A stretch of 64,000 nt of DNA from Sphingomonas vulcanisoli (GTDB taxonomy: Bacteria > Pseudomonadota > Alphaproteobacteria > Sphingomonadales > Sphingomonadaceae), in assembly GCF_011761305.1 (NCBI RefSeq), contig NZ_JAAOZC010000005.1:124001-188000 (forward strand), read 5' to 3'. The stretch's first letter is position 1. Each line of letters starts with the position of its first letter. Shown here piece after piece: positions 36,796-46,515 of the stretch. Position numbers and translations under genes: made by a program. Below the pieces are notes generated by a model. The model searched no databases. It was given only the letters and a program-made list of their open reading frames with translations, and was not told the origin of the DNA.

Positions 36796-36940
36796 GGGAC
36801 TGGCCGGCTAAGGTTAGTCCCTTTTAACCCGGTGCGCGGCAGCCCGGGATACGCTAAGGTCCATAGAGGCCCGCGTCCTCGGGAGAGGATGCCGCCACAG
36901 GAAATGTGCCCCGGCGGTCACCCGTCCGGGGCACTTTCTT
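36796..36940 (+). ncRNA. Candidate structured small RNA or leader upstream of miaB
   Basis: Three clear hairpins in a 312-base gene-free stretch. GGGACT...AGTCCC (36796-36821) is followed by TTTT. GCGTCCTC-GGGA-GAGGATGC (36873-36892) has a 4-base loop. GTGCCCCGG...CCGGGGCAC (36906-36934) is followed by TTTCTT. The last looks like a terminator, 30 bases before miaB, so this may be an independent small RNA or an attenuating leader. I do not recognise the family; it does not match my recollection of 4.5S, RNase P, tmRNA or common riboswitches. Strand is inferred from the T-runs. Confidence 0.4.
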
Positions 36941-36970
36941 ATCCGCCCCTCGTCGAATAGAGCGCCCGAT

Positions 36971-38293
36971 ATGAGCCGCGCCGCGCCCAAGAGCTTTCAC
37001 GTCAAGTCGTTCGGCTGCCAGATGAACGTCTATGACGGCGCGCGCATGGGCGAATTGCTGGCGAGCGAGGGCATGGCCGAAGCCGATGCCGACAGCGCCG
37101 ATCTGATCGTGCTCAACACCTGCCACATCCGCGAGAAAGCCGCCGAGAAAATCTATTCGGACATCGGCCGCATCGTGAAACGCGCCGATACCGCCGGGCG
37201 CGGCAAGCCGATGATCGCGGTGGCGGGATGCGTCGCGCAGGCCGAGGGCGCGGAGATCTCCAAGCGCGCGAAAGCAGTGGATATCGTCGTCGGCCCGCAG
37301 GCCTATCACAATCTGCCGGGTCTGGTGCGCGCGGCGACGGCAGGAGGCCGCGCGCTGGATACCGATATGCCCGCGCTGTCCAAGTTCGAAAGCCTGCCCC
37401 GGCGGCGCAAGCAGGGGCCGACCGCCTTTCTCACCGTGCAGGAAGGCTGCGACAAATTCTGCACCTATTGCGTGGTGCCCTACACCCGCGGCGCCGAGAT
37501 TTCACGGCCATGGCACGCGCTGATCGACGAGGCCAAGGCGCTGATCGACAATGGCGCGGTGGAGATCAGCCTGCTCGGCCAGAACGTCAACGCTTGGGCC
37601 GATGGCGGACGCGGCCTGCACGATCTGATCGAGGCGCTAGCGGCGCTGCCCGGCCTCGCGCGCATCCGCTACACCACCAGCCACCCCAACGACATGGCCG
37701 ACGGCCTGATCGCCGCGCACCGCGACATCGACAAATTGATGCCCTTCCTCCACCTGCCCGTGCAGGCGGGAAGCGACCGCATCCTCAAGGCGATGAATCG
37801 CGGTCATGACGTTGCGGGCTATCTCCGCCTTATCGATCGCGTCCGCGCCGCGCGGCCCGATATCGCCGTCTCGGGCGATTATATCGTCGGCTTTCCCGGC
37901 GAGAGCGACGCGGATTTCGAGGATACGCTGGCGGTGGTCCGCGCCATCGGCCACGCGCAGGCGTTCAGCTTCAAATACAGCCCCCGCCCCGGCACGCCCG
38001 CCGCGACAATGGGCGATCCGGTGGCGCCCGAAGTAGCGGATGAACGGCTGCAGCGGCTCCAGGCCCTGCTCGCCGAACAGCAAATGGCATTCAATCGCGC
38101 GACGATCGGCAAACGGTGCGAGGTGCTGATCGAGCGCACGGGCAAGCGGCCGGGTCAAATGCTCGGCAAGTCGCCCTGGCTGCAATCGGTGCTGATCGAC
38201 GGCGGCGCGATCGGCGATCTGGTGACGGTGGAGATCACGGCCGCCGGACCGCTGAGCATGAACGGCCAGGTGCGCACGCCCGCGTTCGTTTAG
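36971..38293 (+). CDS. miaB: tRNA-2-methylthio-N6-dimethylallyladenosine synthase
   Basis: 440 aa. N-terminal UPF0004 domain with three cluster cysteines C16 (FGCQMN), C51 (NTCHIRE) and C87 (AGCVAQ). Radical-SAM CxxxCxxC is C160-C164-C167 ([10 protein letters not shown]). A TRAM domain closes the protein. It adds the methylthio group to A37 of tRNAs reading UNN codons. Its stop overlaps the end of the convergent small secreted-protein gene by four bases. Confidence 0.97.
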   Translation: MSRAAPKSFHVKSFGCQMNVYDGARMGELLASEGMAEADADSADLIVLNTCHIREKAAEKIYSDIGRIVKRADTAGRGKPMIAVAGCVAQAEGAEISKRAKAVDIVVGPQAYHNLPGLVRAATAGGRALDTDMPALSKFESLPRRRKQGPTAFLTVQEGCDKFCTYCVVPYTRGAEISRPWHALIDEAKALIDNGAVEISLLGQNVNAWADGGRGLHDLIEALAALPGLARIRYTTSHPNDMADGLIAAHRDIDKLMPFLHLPVQAGSDRILKAMNRGHDVAGYLRLIDRVRAARPDIAVSGDYIVGFPGESDADFEDTLAVVRAIGHAQAFSFKYSPRPGTPAATMGDPVAPEVADERLQRLQALLAEQQMAFNRATIGKRCEVLIERTGKRPGQMLGKSPWLQSVLIDGGAIGDLVTVEITAAGPLSMNGQVRTPAFV

Positions 38294-38604
38294 AAGGGCT
38301 TCGTCAGCGACAGCATGAAGCGCGGCGGCCCGCCGGTTGGAAGCGGAGTCGCCTGACCATGTGCGGTGGCTGTGACGTTGCCGGGTAGGCTGGCCTGCGC
38401 AGTGATATGCTGGTCACCATAAGCGCCGGGTATCGATTTGGTGCGATAGCGATCAGAATCGCGGCGCCCGCAAACGGTAATTTCATCGCGCTTGCCCGGT
38501 GTGCAACCCGAACCTGAAAACGCCTTGGCTTTGGCAAGATCGAAATCGATTGAAGGCAGAGGCGGTGTTGCGCTGACTTGAAGCCATAATAGCGCGATCG
38601 ACAT
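38290..38604 (-). CDS. Small sphingomonad-type protein with CGRR motif, unknown function
   Basis: 104 aa from the ATG at 38604, supported by GGAGAAGG a few bases upstream. A short hydrophobic start ([15 protein letters not shown]) may be a weak export signal. A central [21 protein letters not shown] resembles a 'C...DEIxVCGRR' motif that I associate with small hypothetical proteins of sphingomonads. The two cysteines could form a disulfide. No function known. Convergent with miaB. Confidence 0.6.
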   Translation of the reverse strand: MSIALLWLQVSATPPLPSIDFDLAKAKAFSGSGCTPGKRDEITVCGRRDSDRYRTKSIPGAYGDQHITAQASLPGNVTATAHGQATPLPTGGPPRFMLSLTKPF

Positions 38605-38686
38605 CGCCTTCTCCACATCGAAGGGCACCACGCTGAGCGCCGATTGTGCCTTTTGTGGGGCGCTTGACTCTTCATCTGTTCTTTTA

Positions 38687-38701
38687 GAACATATAAAGAA
38701 C
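38687..38701. promoter_or_regulatory. LexA-type SOS box upstream of imuA
   Basis: GAAC-ATATAAA-GAAC is an exact GAAC-N7-GAAC, the reverse complement of the alphaproteobacterial SOS box GTTC-N7-GTTC. It ends four bases before the imuA ATG (38706), so LexA binding would block transcription of the imuA-imuB-dnaE2 cassette until DNA damage. Confidence 0.85.
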
Positions 38702-38705
38702 ATGG

Positions 38706-39440
38706 ATGAGCGAGTCGCGTGCCTTGACGGCGGGGAGGAGCCCTGCCTTTTCCCTGCCCTCCCCGGCGGAGTCGCCCTTGCGGCGACCGTTGGGCGTGGC
38801 CGGGCTGGATGCCGCGCTGGGCGGCGGGATCGCCCGCGGCCGGGTCCACGAAGTCTATGCGGGAGCGGCGGGCGAGGGGCCGAGCGCGGCGGGCTTCGCG
38901 CTGATGCTGGCGCTGAAGGCGGGCGGCGCGCAGGGCCATATCGTCTGGCTGGGCCCGCGCGAGACCCTGCCGCATGGGCCGGGGCTTGCCGAGCTCGGCT
39001 TTGCGGTGGAGCATATCTTGTTCGTAAGCGTGACGGGCGAAAAAGCGCTGCTCAAGGCCGCCGCCGATATCGTGCGATCACCCGCGGCGGGGACATTGGT
39101 GGTGGATGCCGCGGCGGCCGCCAAGGCGATCGGGCTGACAGAAAGCCGGCGGCTGACGCTCTTCGCCGAACGATCGGGTGTGACCGCGCTGGTGCTGCGC
39201 GGGCATGGGGGGCAAGTGCCTTCGTCGGCCGAAACGCGCTGGCTGGTCACCGCCGCGCCCTCGACGCCAATCGAGATGGAAGCGCCTGGCGGCCCCGCCT
39301 TTGCGGTGGACCTGGTGCGCCGCCGCGGCGGCCCGCCCTCGCCCGGCTGGCGGCTGGAGTGGGATCGTGAGACCGGAGCCTTCACGCCGCTACCTGGCGC
39401 TGTTCCTGCCGACACTGGCGTTCGACAGCTGGCGGGCTAA
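38706..39440 (+). CDS. imuA: ImuA, RecA-like mutagenesis accessory protein
   Basis: 244 aa. A RecA-fold protein (RPLGVAGLDAALGGGIARGRVHEVY start) with a degenerate P-loop (AGAAGEGPSAAG), as usual for ImuA. It supports the ImuB-DnaE2 translesion system. It lies directly behind an SOS box. An ATG four bases earlier (38702) is out of this frame and not used. Its last 74 bases overlap the imuB start. Confidence 0.9.
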   Translation: MSESRALTAGRSPAFSLPSPAESPLRRPLGVAGLDAALGGGIARGRVHEVYAGAAGEGPSAAGFALMLALKAGGAQGHIVWLGPRETLPHGPGLAELGFAVEHILFVSVTGEKALLKAAADIVRSPAAGTLVVDAAAAAKAIGLTESRRLTLFAERSGVTALVLRGHGGQVPSSAETRWLVTAAPSTPIEMEAPGGPAFAVDLVRRRGGPPSPGWRLEWDRETGAFTPLPGAVPADTGVRQLAG

Positions 39441-41043
39441 CACAAAAATCCTCCCCGGCACGGGGAGGGGGACCGCCGAAGGCGGTGGAGGGGGCTCTCC
39501 ACCAGGCACATCGCTTGTGAAGAGCCCCCTCCGTCACGCCTGCGGCGCGCCACCTCCGCGTACCGGAGATGAGCTGGTCGTCTTCACCGATCGCATCGCC
39601 AATGCCGTCCGCCTCACCGCACTCTCTCCGGCAGCTGTAGCTAAGGGCCTTACCCCCAATCTCACCCTAGCCGACGCCCGCGCCCGCTTCCCCGAACTCG
39701 TCGCGATCGAGCGCGACCATGCGGCCGAAGCGGATCTGCTCGCCCGCATCGTCGCGGGCCTCGCGCGCTACACGCCGATGGCCACCAGCCAGCCGCGCGA
39801 CGGCGCGATGCTCGACATCAGCGGCTGCGCGCACCCTTTCGGCGACGAGCGCGGGCTGGCCCGCGATCTCGCAGGGCGGTTGAAAGCGGGGGGCGTCACC
39901 GCGCGGCTCGGCCTCGGCGACACGCCCGAAATGGCCCGTGCCCGCGCGCGCTTCGGGGCGCTCGAAGGCGACATCCTCGCTCTCCCCGTCGAAGCGCTGG
40001 AGGCGGACGCGGCGACCACCACCGCGCTGCGCCGCGCAGGCCTCAAGACGATCGCCGATCTCGCCTGCCGCCCGCGCCGGATGCTCGCCGCGCGGTTCGG
40101 CGATCTCGCGCTCAGGCTCGGCCGCCTGCTGGGCGAGGAGGATCGGCGGATCACGCCCGAACGCGCGCTGCCCCCGATCTTCGCGCTGCGCCGCTTCGCC
40201 GAGCCGATCGGGCGCGTCGAGGATGCCCTCGCCTGCCTGGAGGATTTGCTCGGCCAGGCCGCCGTCAGCCTGCTCGATCGCCACGCGGGCGGCCGCCGCT
40301 TCATCGCGCGGTTGTTCCGCAGCGATGGCGCGGTGCCGCTGCTCAGCGTCGAGACCGGGCGCCCGGTGCGCGATCCTGCGATCGTGATGCGGCTGTTCCG
40401 CGAGCGGCTGGAGGCCTTGTCGGATCCGATCGATCCCGGCTTCGGCTTCGATTGCGTGCGGCTGGACGTGCCCGCCACCGAACCGCTCGCGCCCGCGCAG
40501 ACCGGGCTCGAGGAGACGCGCGATCCCGCCGAGCCCCTCGCCCAGCTGATCGATCGCCTCGCCGCCCGCCTCGGGCCGCACAGTATCCGCCGCGCCGTGC
40601 CGCTCAACAGCCATCTGCCCGAATGCGCGGCGATGCTGGCGCCACCCGGCGAGCCCGGCGCATGGCGGCGCCCCACCGATCCCGATCCGCCCGCGCGCCC
40701 GCTGCGCCTGCTCGATCCCCCGGCGCGCGTGGATGTGACTTACGGCCTGCCGATGGGGCCGCCGCGCCGCTTCGTCTGGAAGGGCCAGGCGCATGAGGTG
40801 GCGCGCTGGGAAGGACCCGAGCGCATCGCCGCCGAATGGTGGCGGCGCAGCATCGCGGCGGATATCTGGCGCCGCCGCGATGCGGAGGACCACAATCTGC
40901 CGCTGCCTCCCGGCGCGGGCGGGCTGACGCGCGATTATTATCGGGTGGAGGATGCAGACGGCCACCGCTTCTGGCTGTTCCGCCACGGGTTGCAGGCGGA
41001 GAAGGGGCGGCCCGGCTGGTATCTGCACGGGCTGTTCGCATGA
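39367..41043 (+). CDS. imuB: ImuB, catalytically inactive Y-family polymerase hub, with in-frame palindromic insertion
   Basis: 558 aa from a GTG at 39367 with GGAG eight bases upstream, inside the end of imuA. It starts RPEPSRRYLALFLPTLAF and ends with the ImuB C-terminal region (WWRRSIAADIWRRRDAEDHN; DYYRVEDADGHRFWLFR). In the family ImuB links DnaE2 to the sliding clamp. Residues 28-68 (41 codons, bases 39448-39570) are the translation of a family-A palindrome, rich in Gly and Pro, placed between the first strand (LAFDSWRANTK) and LVVFTDRIANAVRLTALSP. Downstream sequence stays in frame and conserved, so the gene is probably functional. Stop overlaps dnaE2 start. Confidence 0.92.
   Translation: MRPEPSRRYLALFLPTLAFDSWRANTKILPGTGRGTAEGGGGGSPPGTSLVKSPLRHACGAPPPRTGDELVVFTDRIANAVRLTALSPAAVAKGLTPNLTLADARARFPELVAIERDHAAEADLLARIVAGLARYTPMATSQPRDGAMLDISGCAHPFGDERGLARDLAGRLKAGGVTARLGLGDTPEMARARARFGALEGDILALPVEALEADAATTTALRRAGLKTIADLACRPRRMLAARFGDLALRLGRLLGEEDRRITPERALPPIFALRRFAEPIGRVEDALACLEDLLGQAAVSLLDRHAGGRRFIARLFRSDGAVPLLSVETGRPVRDPAIVMRLFRERLEALSDPIDPGFGFDCVRLDVPATEPLAPAQTGLEETRDPAEPLAQLIDRLAARLGPHSIRRAVPLNSHLPECAAMLAPPGEPGAWRRPTDPDPPARPLRLLDPPARVDVTYGLPMGPPRRFVWKGQAHEVARWEGPERIAAEWWRRSIAADIWRRRDAEDHNLPLPPGAGGLTRDYYRVEDADGHRFWLFRHGLQAEKGRPGWYLHGLFA
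39448..39570. repeat. Palindromic element family A, copy 3, inside imuB
   Basis: 123 bp, a multiple of three. Left end ATCCTCCCCGGCACGGGGAG is identical to copy 2; the right end CACCTCCGCGTACCGGAGAT is a degraded CACCTCCCCGTTCCGGGGAGGAT. Inner segments GGAGGGGGCTCTCC and AAGAGCCCCCTCCG match the other copies. No in-frame stop occurs through it. Confidence 0.88.
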
Positions 41044-44000
41044 GCAAGGGCAGCGAAATGCCCGCTTACGCCGAGCTGGCGGCAGCCACCAATTTCTCCT
41101 TTCTCCATGGCGCCAGCCACGGCAGCGACATGGTCCATCGCGCGATGGCGTTGCACTATAAAGGGCTGGGCATTGCCGACCGCAACACCGTCGCCGGGGT
41201 GGTGCGCGCCTGGGGTGCGCTCAAGGACAAGAGGGAGAAGGCGCAGGATCTGGTGCGAGGGCCGATCCAGCCGATGCTCAAACTCGTCACCGGCGCGCGC
41301 CTGGTTTTCGCCGACGGCACGCCGGACATCATTGCTTATCCCGAGAACCGGCATGGCTGGGGAAGCCTGTGCCGGATGCTTTCCAACGGCAATCTCAAGG
41401 CCGACAAGGGCGATTGCGTCCTCAAATTCAAGGATTTGCTGGATCATATCGATGGCCTGCTGCTGATCGTTCTGCCGGAGAGCAGCCGGCGGGAAGGAGA
41501 GGGGAAGGCGCGGCAGCCGGAAAATCAGACGGTGCTGCCGGGCGATCCGGGATCGGGCAATGTGCTGCGGTTTCCTGGCCCTTCCGAAATATCCGGCGGA
41601 GGCCATGTTTTGGAGGAATCACGGCTTTCCGCCACGGTCACGCAGCTAAAGCCCAATCGGCATGACGACTTACAGCTTGAAGCCATCCTGACCCGCCTGC
41701 GCCGCGCGGCGCCCGATCGCGTGTGGCTTGGCATCGCCCCCCGAATGGACGGCAAGGATGACCGCCGCCTGAAGCGGCACGCGCGAGTCGCCGCCAAAGC
41801 CAGGGTGCCGCTGATCGCGGTCAACGATGCGCTTTATGCCACAGCGCAGGATCGTCCGCTGCAGGACGTGCTAACCTGCATTCGCCTGGGCCTGACGATC
41901 CCGCATGCAGGGCGCGCGCTGGAAGCCAATGCCGATCGTCACCTCAAGTCCCCACAGGAGATGCTTGAACTCTTCAAGGCGTATCCAAAAGCGATCGAGG
42001 AAACGACGAAGCTGCTGGCCCGCGTGAGTTTCGATCTGAGCCAATTGGAATATGAATATCCGCACGAACCCGTGCCGGAAGGTTGGCAGCCGCAACGCTG
42101 GCTACAGCATCTGGTGATCGAGGCCGCGCGTGAAAAGTGGCCTGGCAGGACCGTTCCCCGCAAAGTGATCGGCATGCTGATGGAGGAATTCCGCCTCATC
42201 CGCCGCTGCAACTATCCTTATTATTTTCTTACCGTGCACGATGTGGTGAAGTTCGCGCGATCGCAGGAGCCTCCGATCCTGTGCCAGGGCCGCGGCTCCG
42301 CCGCCAATTCGATGGTCTGTTACCTGCTGGGCATCACCTCGGTGGATCCGGCCGCGAACAACCTGCTCTTCAGCCGCTTCCTCTCCGAAGAGCGGAAAGA
42401 GCCGCCCGATATCGACGTCGATTTCGAGCATGAGCGGCGCGAGGAGGTGATGCAATATATCTACCAACGCTATGGCCGCCACCGTGCCGGCATCGTGGCG
42501 ACGGTCATTCACTATCGCTCGCGGTCTGCGGTGCGGGAGGTCGGCAAGGCGCTCGGTCTGACGGAAGACATCACCTCCCGCCTCGTCTCCACCGTCTGGG
42601 GGAGCTTTTCGACCGTGATGGAAGAAAAGCGATACGCCGAAACCGGCTTCAGCCTCGATAATGCCGAGATCGCGCGGCTCAATCACTTCGTGGCGCAGCT
42701 GCTCAAGGCGCCGTTTCCCCGCCATCTCTCCCAGCATGTTGGCGGCTATGTGCTGACCGAACATGCGCTCGTCGAGACGGTGCCGCTGCACCATGCGGCG
42801 ATGGAGGATCGTACCTTCATCGAATGGGACAAGGACGATATCGACGTGCTGGGCCTGATGAAGGTCGATATTCTATCGCTCGGCATGCTGACCTGCATCC
42901 GCAAGGCTTTCGATCTCATCCGAAAGGACGGCGGCCCCGCTTACACACTTGCGAATATCGAACAGGGCCAGCCTGACGTTTATGACATGCTCTGCCGCGG
43001 CGACAGTCTGGGCGTGTTCCAGGTCGAGAGCCGGGCACAGATGAACATGCTGCCCCGGCTGAAGCCGCGCGAATTGTACGATCTTGTCGTCCAGGTCGCC
43101 ATCGTCCGACCGGGGCCGATCCAGGGTGATATGGTGCACCCCTATCTGCGGCGCCGCGCCGGGCTGGAAAAGGCTGAATTTCCGGAGCCCGATCCCGCCT
43201 ATGGCCCGCCCGATGAGCTGGAACAGTTGCTCGGCAAGACCTTCGGCGTGCCGCTCTTTCAGGAGCAGGCAATGCGGTTGGCGATCACCGCGGCCGCTTT
43301 CACGCCCGACGAGGCCAATCGCCTGCGCCGCGCGATGGCGACATTCCGCAACATCGGCGGAATGGAGGATTTCAAGGCCAAGCTGGTCGGCGGCATGACC
43401 AAGCGCGGCTATACAGCCGATTTCGCAGAGCGTTGCTACAAACAGATCGAGGGCTTCGGCAGTTATGGTTTTCCGGAAAGCCATGCGCAAAGCTTTGCGC
43501 TGCTGGTCTATGTCTCCAGCTATATCAAATGCCGCTACCCCGCCGCTTTCTGCGCGGCGCTGCTCAATTCGCAGCCGATGGGGTTTTACGCACCCGCCCA
43601 GATCGTCCGTGACGCGGAGGCGCATCGGGTGGAGGTGCGGCCGGTGGATGTGATGTCCAGCGGCTGGGATAATAAGCTCGAACCTGGCACGAACGGGCCT
43701 GCCGTCCGGCTGGGGTTTCGCCAGATCGATGGGTTCAAACAGGAGTGGGTGGAGCGTCCCTGTGCCGATGCGGCCATGCGGCCCGGGCGTGCGGGGCAGA
43801 GGGTCTATGACAAGATGCAAAGCATCCTGCCGATCGCTTATGACAGGCCCGGCTTTGGGGACGCGCCACCGCCGCGTCCCGGGGAAGAGATCGAGTGGCT
43901 TTCGCACCAACTTCCCACGCGCGCGCTCCGCCTGCTGGCCGATGCCGATGCGTTCGGATCGCTCGATCTCAACCGCCGCAATGCCTTGTGGGAGGTTCAC

Positions 44001-44642
44001 CGGATGCCGGGCGATACCTTGCCGTTGTTTGCCGCCGCCGATGCGCGCGAACTGCGCGAGGAGGCGGACGCTCGCCTCCCCGCCATGCCGCTGAGCGAGG
44101 AGGTGGCGGCCGATTATCAGATGGTGCGGCTATCGCTGAAAGCGCATCCGATGACCTTCCTGCGGCCGATCTTCGATGCCGAGCGCGTGACGCGCGCCGC
44201 CGATCTCAACCGGCTCAAGGATGGCGCGCGCGCCAGGGTGGCGGGGGTGGTGCTCGTCCGCCAGCGACCGGGCAAGGGCAACGCCATCTTCATCACGCTG
44301 GAGGATGAGACCGGGGTCGCCAACCTATTGCTCTGGGCGCGCGATTTCGAGCGGAACCGTGTGGCCGTGATGGCGGCGCGGCTGATGCTGGCCGAGGGCA
44401 TCGTCCAGATCACCGAAGAGACGATGCCTGACGGGGAGACCATGCGCATCCCCCACCTGATGACCGCACGGGTTCACGATCGCACCGCCGAACTCTCCCG
44501 CCTTTCCGAAGAGCATCAGACCCGCCAGCCGCTCGCCCGCGCCGATGTCTTCGCGCATCCGAACTACACGGCGCAGGGCTCCGGCGGCCGCCGCCATCCG
44601 CGTGATATGCGCGTGCTGCCCAAAAGTCGCGACTTTCACTAA
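41040..44642 (+). CDS. dnaE2: Error-prone DNA polymerase III alpha subunit DnaE2
   Basis: 1200 aa from the ATG at 41040 overlapping the imuB stop (ATGA). Order: PHP domain ([22 protein letters not shown]), palm/fingers with the aspartates of [12 protein letters not shown] (about 457-468) and [16 protein letters not shown] (about residues 601-616), a helix-hairpin-helix region, and an OB domain ([28 protein letters not shown]). At 1200 aa it is longer than the roughly 1050-1100 usual for DnaE2. Extra segments lie at about residues 145-215 and 915-950. It performs damage-induced mutagenic synthesis with ImuA and ImuB. Confidence 0.95.
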   Translation: MSKGSEMPAYAELAAATNFSFLHGASHGSDMVHRAMALHYKGLGIADRNTVAGVVRAWGALKDKREKAQDLVRGPIQPMLKLVTGARLVFADGTPDIIAYPENRHGWGSLCRMLSNGNLKADKGDCVLKFKDLLDHIDGLLLIVLPESSRREGEGKARQPENQTVLPGDPGSGNVLRFPGPSEISGGGHVLEESRLSATVTQLKPNRHDDLQLEAILTRLRRAAPDRVWLGIAPRMDGKDDRRLKRHARVAAKARVPLIAVNDALYATAQDRPLQDVLTCIRLGLTIPHAGRALEANADRHLKSPQEMLELFKAYPKAIEETTKLLARVSFDLSQLEYEYPHEPVPEGWQPQRWLQHLVIEAAREKWPGRTVPRKVIGMLMEEFRLIRRCNYPYYFLTVHDVVKFARSQEPPILCQGRGSAANSMVCYLLGITSVDPAANNLLFSRFLSEERKEPPDIDVDFEHERREEVMQYIYQRYGRHRAGIVATVIHYRSRSAVREVGKALGLTEDITSRLVSTVWGSFSTVMEEKRYAETGFSLDNAEIARLNHFVAQLLKAPFPRHLSQHVGGYVLTEHALVETVPLHHAAMEDRTFIEWDKDDIDVLGLMKVDILSLGMLTCIRKAFDLIRKDGGPAYTLANIEQGQPDVYDMLCRGDSLGVFQVESRAQMNMLPRLKPRELYDLVVQVAIVRPGPIQGDMVHPYLRRRAGLEKAEFPEPDPAYGPPDELEQLLGKTFGVPLFQEQAMRLAITAAAFTPDEANRLRRAMATFRNIGGMEDFKAKLVGGMTKRGYTADFAERCYKQIEGFGSYGFPESHAQSFALLVYVSSYIKCRYPAAFCAALLNSQPMGFYAPAQIVRDAEAHRVEVRPVDVMSSGWDNKLEPGTNGPAVRLGFRQIDGFKQEWVERPCADAAMRPGRAGQRVYDKMQSILPIAYDRPGFGDAPPPRPGEEIEWLSHQLPTRALRLLADADAFGSLDLNRRNALWEVHRMPGDTLPLFAAADARELREEADARLPAMPLSEEVAADYQMVRLSLKAHPMTFLRPIFDAERVTRAADLNRLKDGARARVAGVVLVRQRPGKGNAIFITLEDETGVANLLLWARDFERNRVAVMAARLMLAEGIVQITEETMPDGETMRIPHLMTARVHDRTAELSRLSEEHQTRQPLARADVFAHPNYTAQGSGGRRHPRDMRVLPKSRDFH

Positions 44643-44689
44643 GGGAAGTCTGGCACTCAGCGAAACCCTGCTCTATGGCGCTGCCAAGT

Positions 44690-44766
<77 letters not shown>

Positions 44767-44798
44767 ACTCTTTAGCCGCCCGATAAGGACGTGCATCG

Positions 44799-45527
44799 AT
44801 GGCGACGCTGGCGGTCTACAGTTCCAAGGGCGGTGTCGGCAAAACCAGCCTGGCGGTAAATCTGGCCTGGGCGGCGGCGGTGCTCTCCAGCCGCAAGACC
44901 CTGCTCTGGGATCTCGACGCGCAAGCCGCGGCGAGCTTCATCCTCTGCCCCAACCGCAAGAACGCGCGCGACGCCAGCGAGGTGATCGAGCGCGATGTGG
45001 CCCCCGAAAAGGCGATCGTCGAGACCCGCATCGCTGGCCTCGATCTCCTCCCCGCCGATGCGACGCTGCGCACGCTCGATCTGCAATTCGCCGAGATCGA
45101 CGCCAAGAAACGACTGCGCAAGATCGGCGATATCCTCGCCAAAAGCTATGACCGGATCATCATCGATTGCCCGCCGGGCCTCGGCCTCACCGCCGAGCAG
45201 GTGATTCGCGGCGCCAACCTGATCCTGCTGCCGATGATCCCGTCGACGCTTTCGACGCGGGCGGCCGACGAGCTGCGCGCACACCTCGATGCCCGCAAGA
45301 ATGCGCCGCCGGTGTTGCCGGTGTTCAACCTCGTCGACCGCCGCCGCGGCGCGCACCGCGATGCCATCGCGGCGGCGCCGGACCAGCCCGCGATCCCGAT
45401 GGCGACGGCGATGGAGCAAATGGCCGACCGGCACGCGCCGCTTGGCGCTTATGCCCCGAAGAGCCCGGCGGCGATCGCGATCGCAGACTTGTGGCGGGTG
45501 GTGGAGCGGCGTTTGGTAAAGGGCTGA
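44799..45527 (+). CDS. ParA/MinD-type P-loop ATPase, orphan
   Basis: 242 aa. Deviant Walker A KGGVGKTS begins at residue 10, Walker A' is [12 protein letters not shown], and the Walker B region is [17 protein letters not shown]. No parB-like partner or centromere-like repeat is adjacent, so a role in positioning some cargo is more likely than chromosome segregation. It follows tRNA-Pro and is convergent with psd across a family-A palindrome. Confidence 0.88.
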   Translation: MATLAVYSSKGGVGKTSLAVNLAWAAAVLSSRKTLLWDLDAQAAASFILCPNRKNARDASEVIERDVAPEKAIVETRIAGLDLLPADATLRTLDLQFAEIDAKKRLRKIGDILAKSYDRIIIDCPPGLGLTAEQVIRGANLILLPMIPSTLSTRAADELRAHLDARKNAPPVLPVFNLVDRRRGAHRDAIAAAPDQPAIPMATAMEQMADRHAPLGAYAPKSPAAIAIADLWRVVERRLVKG

Positions 45528-45534
45528 CGTCTAT

Positions 45535-45633
45535 AATCCTCCCCCGCCAGGGCGAGGTGGCAGGCGCCAGCCTGACGGAGGGGCGGAAGCGAGACGCCCG
45601 CACATGTCATCCTCCCCTGGCGGGGGAGGATCA
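45535..45633. repeat. Palindromic element family A, copy 4
   Basis: About 99 bp with ends AATCCTCCCCCGCCAGGG and CCTGGCGGGGGAGGATCA, a variant arm with CGCCAGG in place of CGGCAC. Read on the minus strand, the TGA of its end TGATCCTCCCCCGCCAGG is the psd stop codon. It separates the convergent ParA and psd genes. Confidence 0.82.
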
Positions 45634-46482
45634 AAAGGCCAGCGTTGCGCCCGCGCGCAGATGCTGGTCCGTCTCGATGCCCCCCGCCAGCGCCATGCCT
45701 TCCGGCAGCAACACGACAATCGTCGAGCCATGCTCGAACCACCCCATATCCATGCCGCGCGCGACCGCCTTACCGACCGCGATCGTGCGCGGCCCGCCCA
45801 CCCGGATCGCCGCGCGCGTATCGAGGAAGGTCAGCCTTATGCTCGCCACCAGCACCGCCGCCACCGCGACCAGCACCAGCGGCCGGCCATCGGGCAGGCG
45901 GCAGTGGATCGCGGCGCGTTCGTTTCGGCAAAACAGCCGCTCGACCCGCTTGAGCGCGGGCGTGTTGACGTTCCAGCAATCGCCCGAAATGTAGGTGACG
46001 CGCTCCACGATCAGATCGCAGGGCGCGTGGAAATGGTGGTACATCCCCGCCGTCAGCCGCAGCGTGACGAAGCTGCCGCCCGCCATCGCCGTCGCATCCT
46101 TAGCGCTGCCGAGCAGTTCGCTTAAGGCATAGGGCGCGCCCTTGATCTGGTGGACTTGGTCGCCCGCGATCGGCCCATGCGCGCCGACGATCGCATCGCA
46201 AGGGCTGGCAACGCCCTGCTCCACGAAGCGCCGCGCGCCGGGCTTGAGGCTGCGCGTGAAGCAGGCGTGCATGCTCGGCCACGTCGTCTCGGCAGCGTCG
46301 GTGAGATCGACGTCCGAAAACAGCCGCCACACCGCGATCGACGGGCGCGCCACCCAAGGCCGCTCGATCTTGCTGAACCAGCCGAGAAAGCGCGTCGCCG
46401 CCCGCCGCGGGATGCGGTTGGTCAACAGGAAGTTGAGTTCCTCGTTCGCCACCATACGCGCGATGCTTCGCCGGACTGTCAC
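45631..46482 (-). CDS. psd: Phosphatidylserine decarboxylase proenzyme
   Basis: 283 aa from a GTG at 46482 (GGAG eight bases upstream; the later ATG at 46455 lacks one). Long-form PSD that makes phosphatidylethanolamine from phosphatidylserine. The self-cleavage site GST is at residues 252-254 in WFEHGSTIVVLLP; cleavage before S253 gives the pyruvoyl alpha chain of 31 residues. Catalytic-site segments AGMYHHFHAPCD and SGDCWNVN are clear. It is divergent from the class-III aminotransferase with 33 bases between starts. Confidence 0.94.
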   Translation of the reverse strand: MTVRRSIARMVANEELNFLLTNRIPRRAATRFLGWFSKIERPWVARPSIAVWRLFSDVDLTDAAETTWPSMHACFTRSLKPGARRFVEQGVASPCDAIVGAHGPIAGDQVHQIKGAPYALSELLGSAKDATAMAGGSFVTLRLTAGMYHHFHAPCDLIVERVTYISGDCWNVNTPALKRVERLFCRNERAAIHCRLPDGRPLVLVAVAAVLVASIRLTFLDTRAAIRVGGPRTIAVGKAVARGMDMGWFEHGSTIVVLLPEGMALAGGIETDQHLRAGATLAF

Positions 46483-46515
46483 AATTGCTTCTCCGCGCCC
46501 CGGTTATGATGGATC

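Noticed and set aside
36778-36960. 60-codon open frame in the rnj-miaB gap
   Set aside because: Pro/Arg/Gly-rich with no binding site; strong hairpins in the same bases fit an RNA better.
39205-39366. Upstream extension of imuB into imuA
   Set aside because: The extra residues are out-of-frame imuA sequence; the GTG at 39367 has a proper ribosome binding site and fits the family start.
39667-41028. 453-codon open frame antisense to imuB
   Set aside because: Shadow frame of a high-GC gene; ImuB is clearly conserved.
40836-41039. Upstream extension of dnaE2 into imuB
   Set aside because: The ATG at 41040 overlaps the imuB stop as ATGA and gives the family N-terminus.
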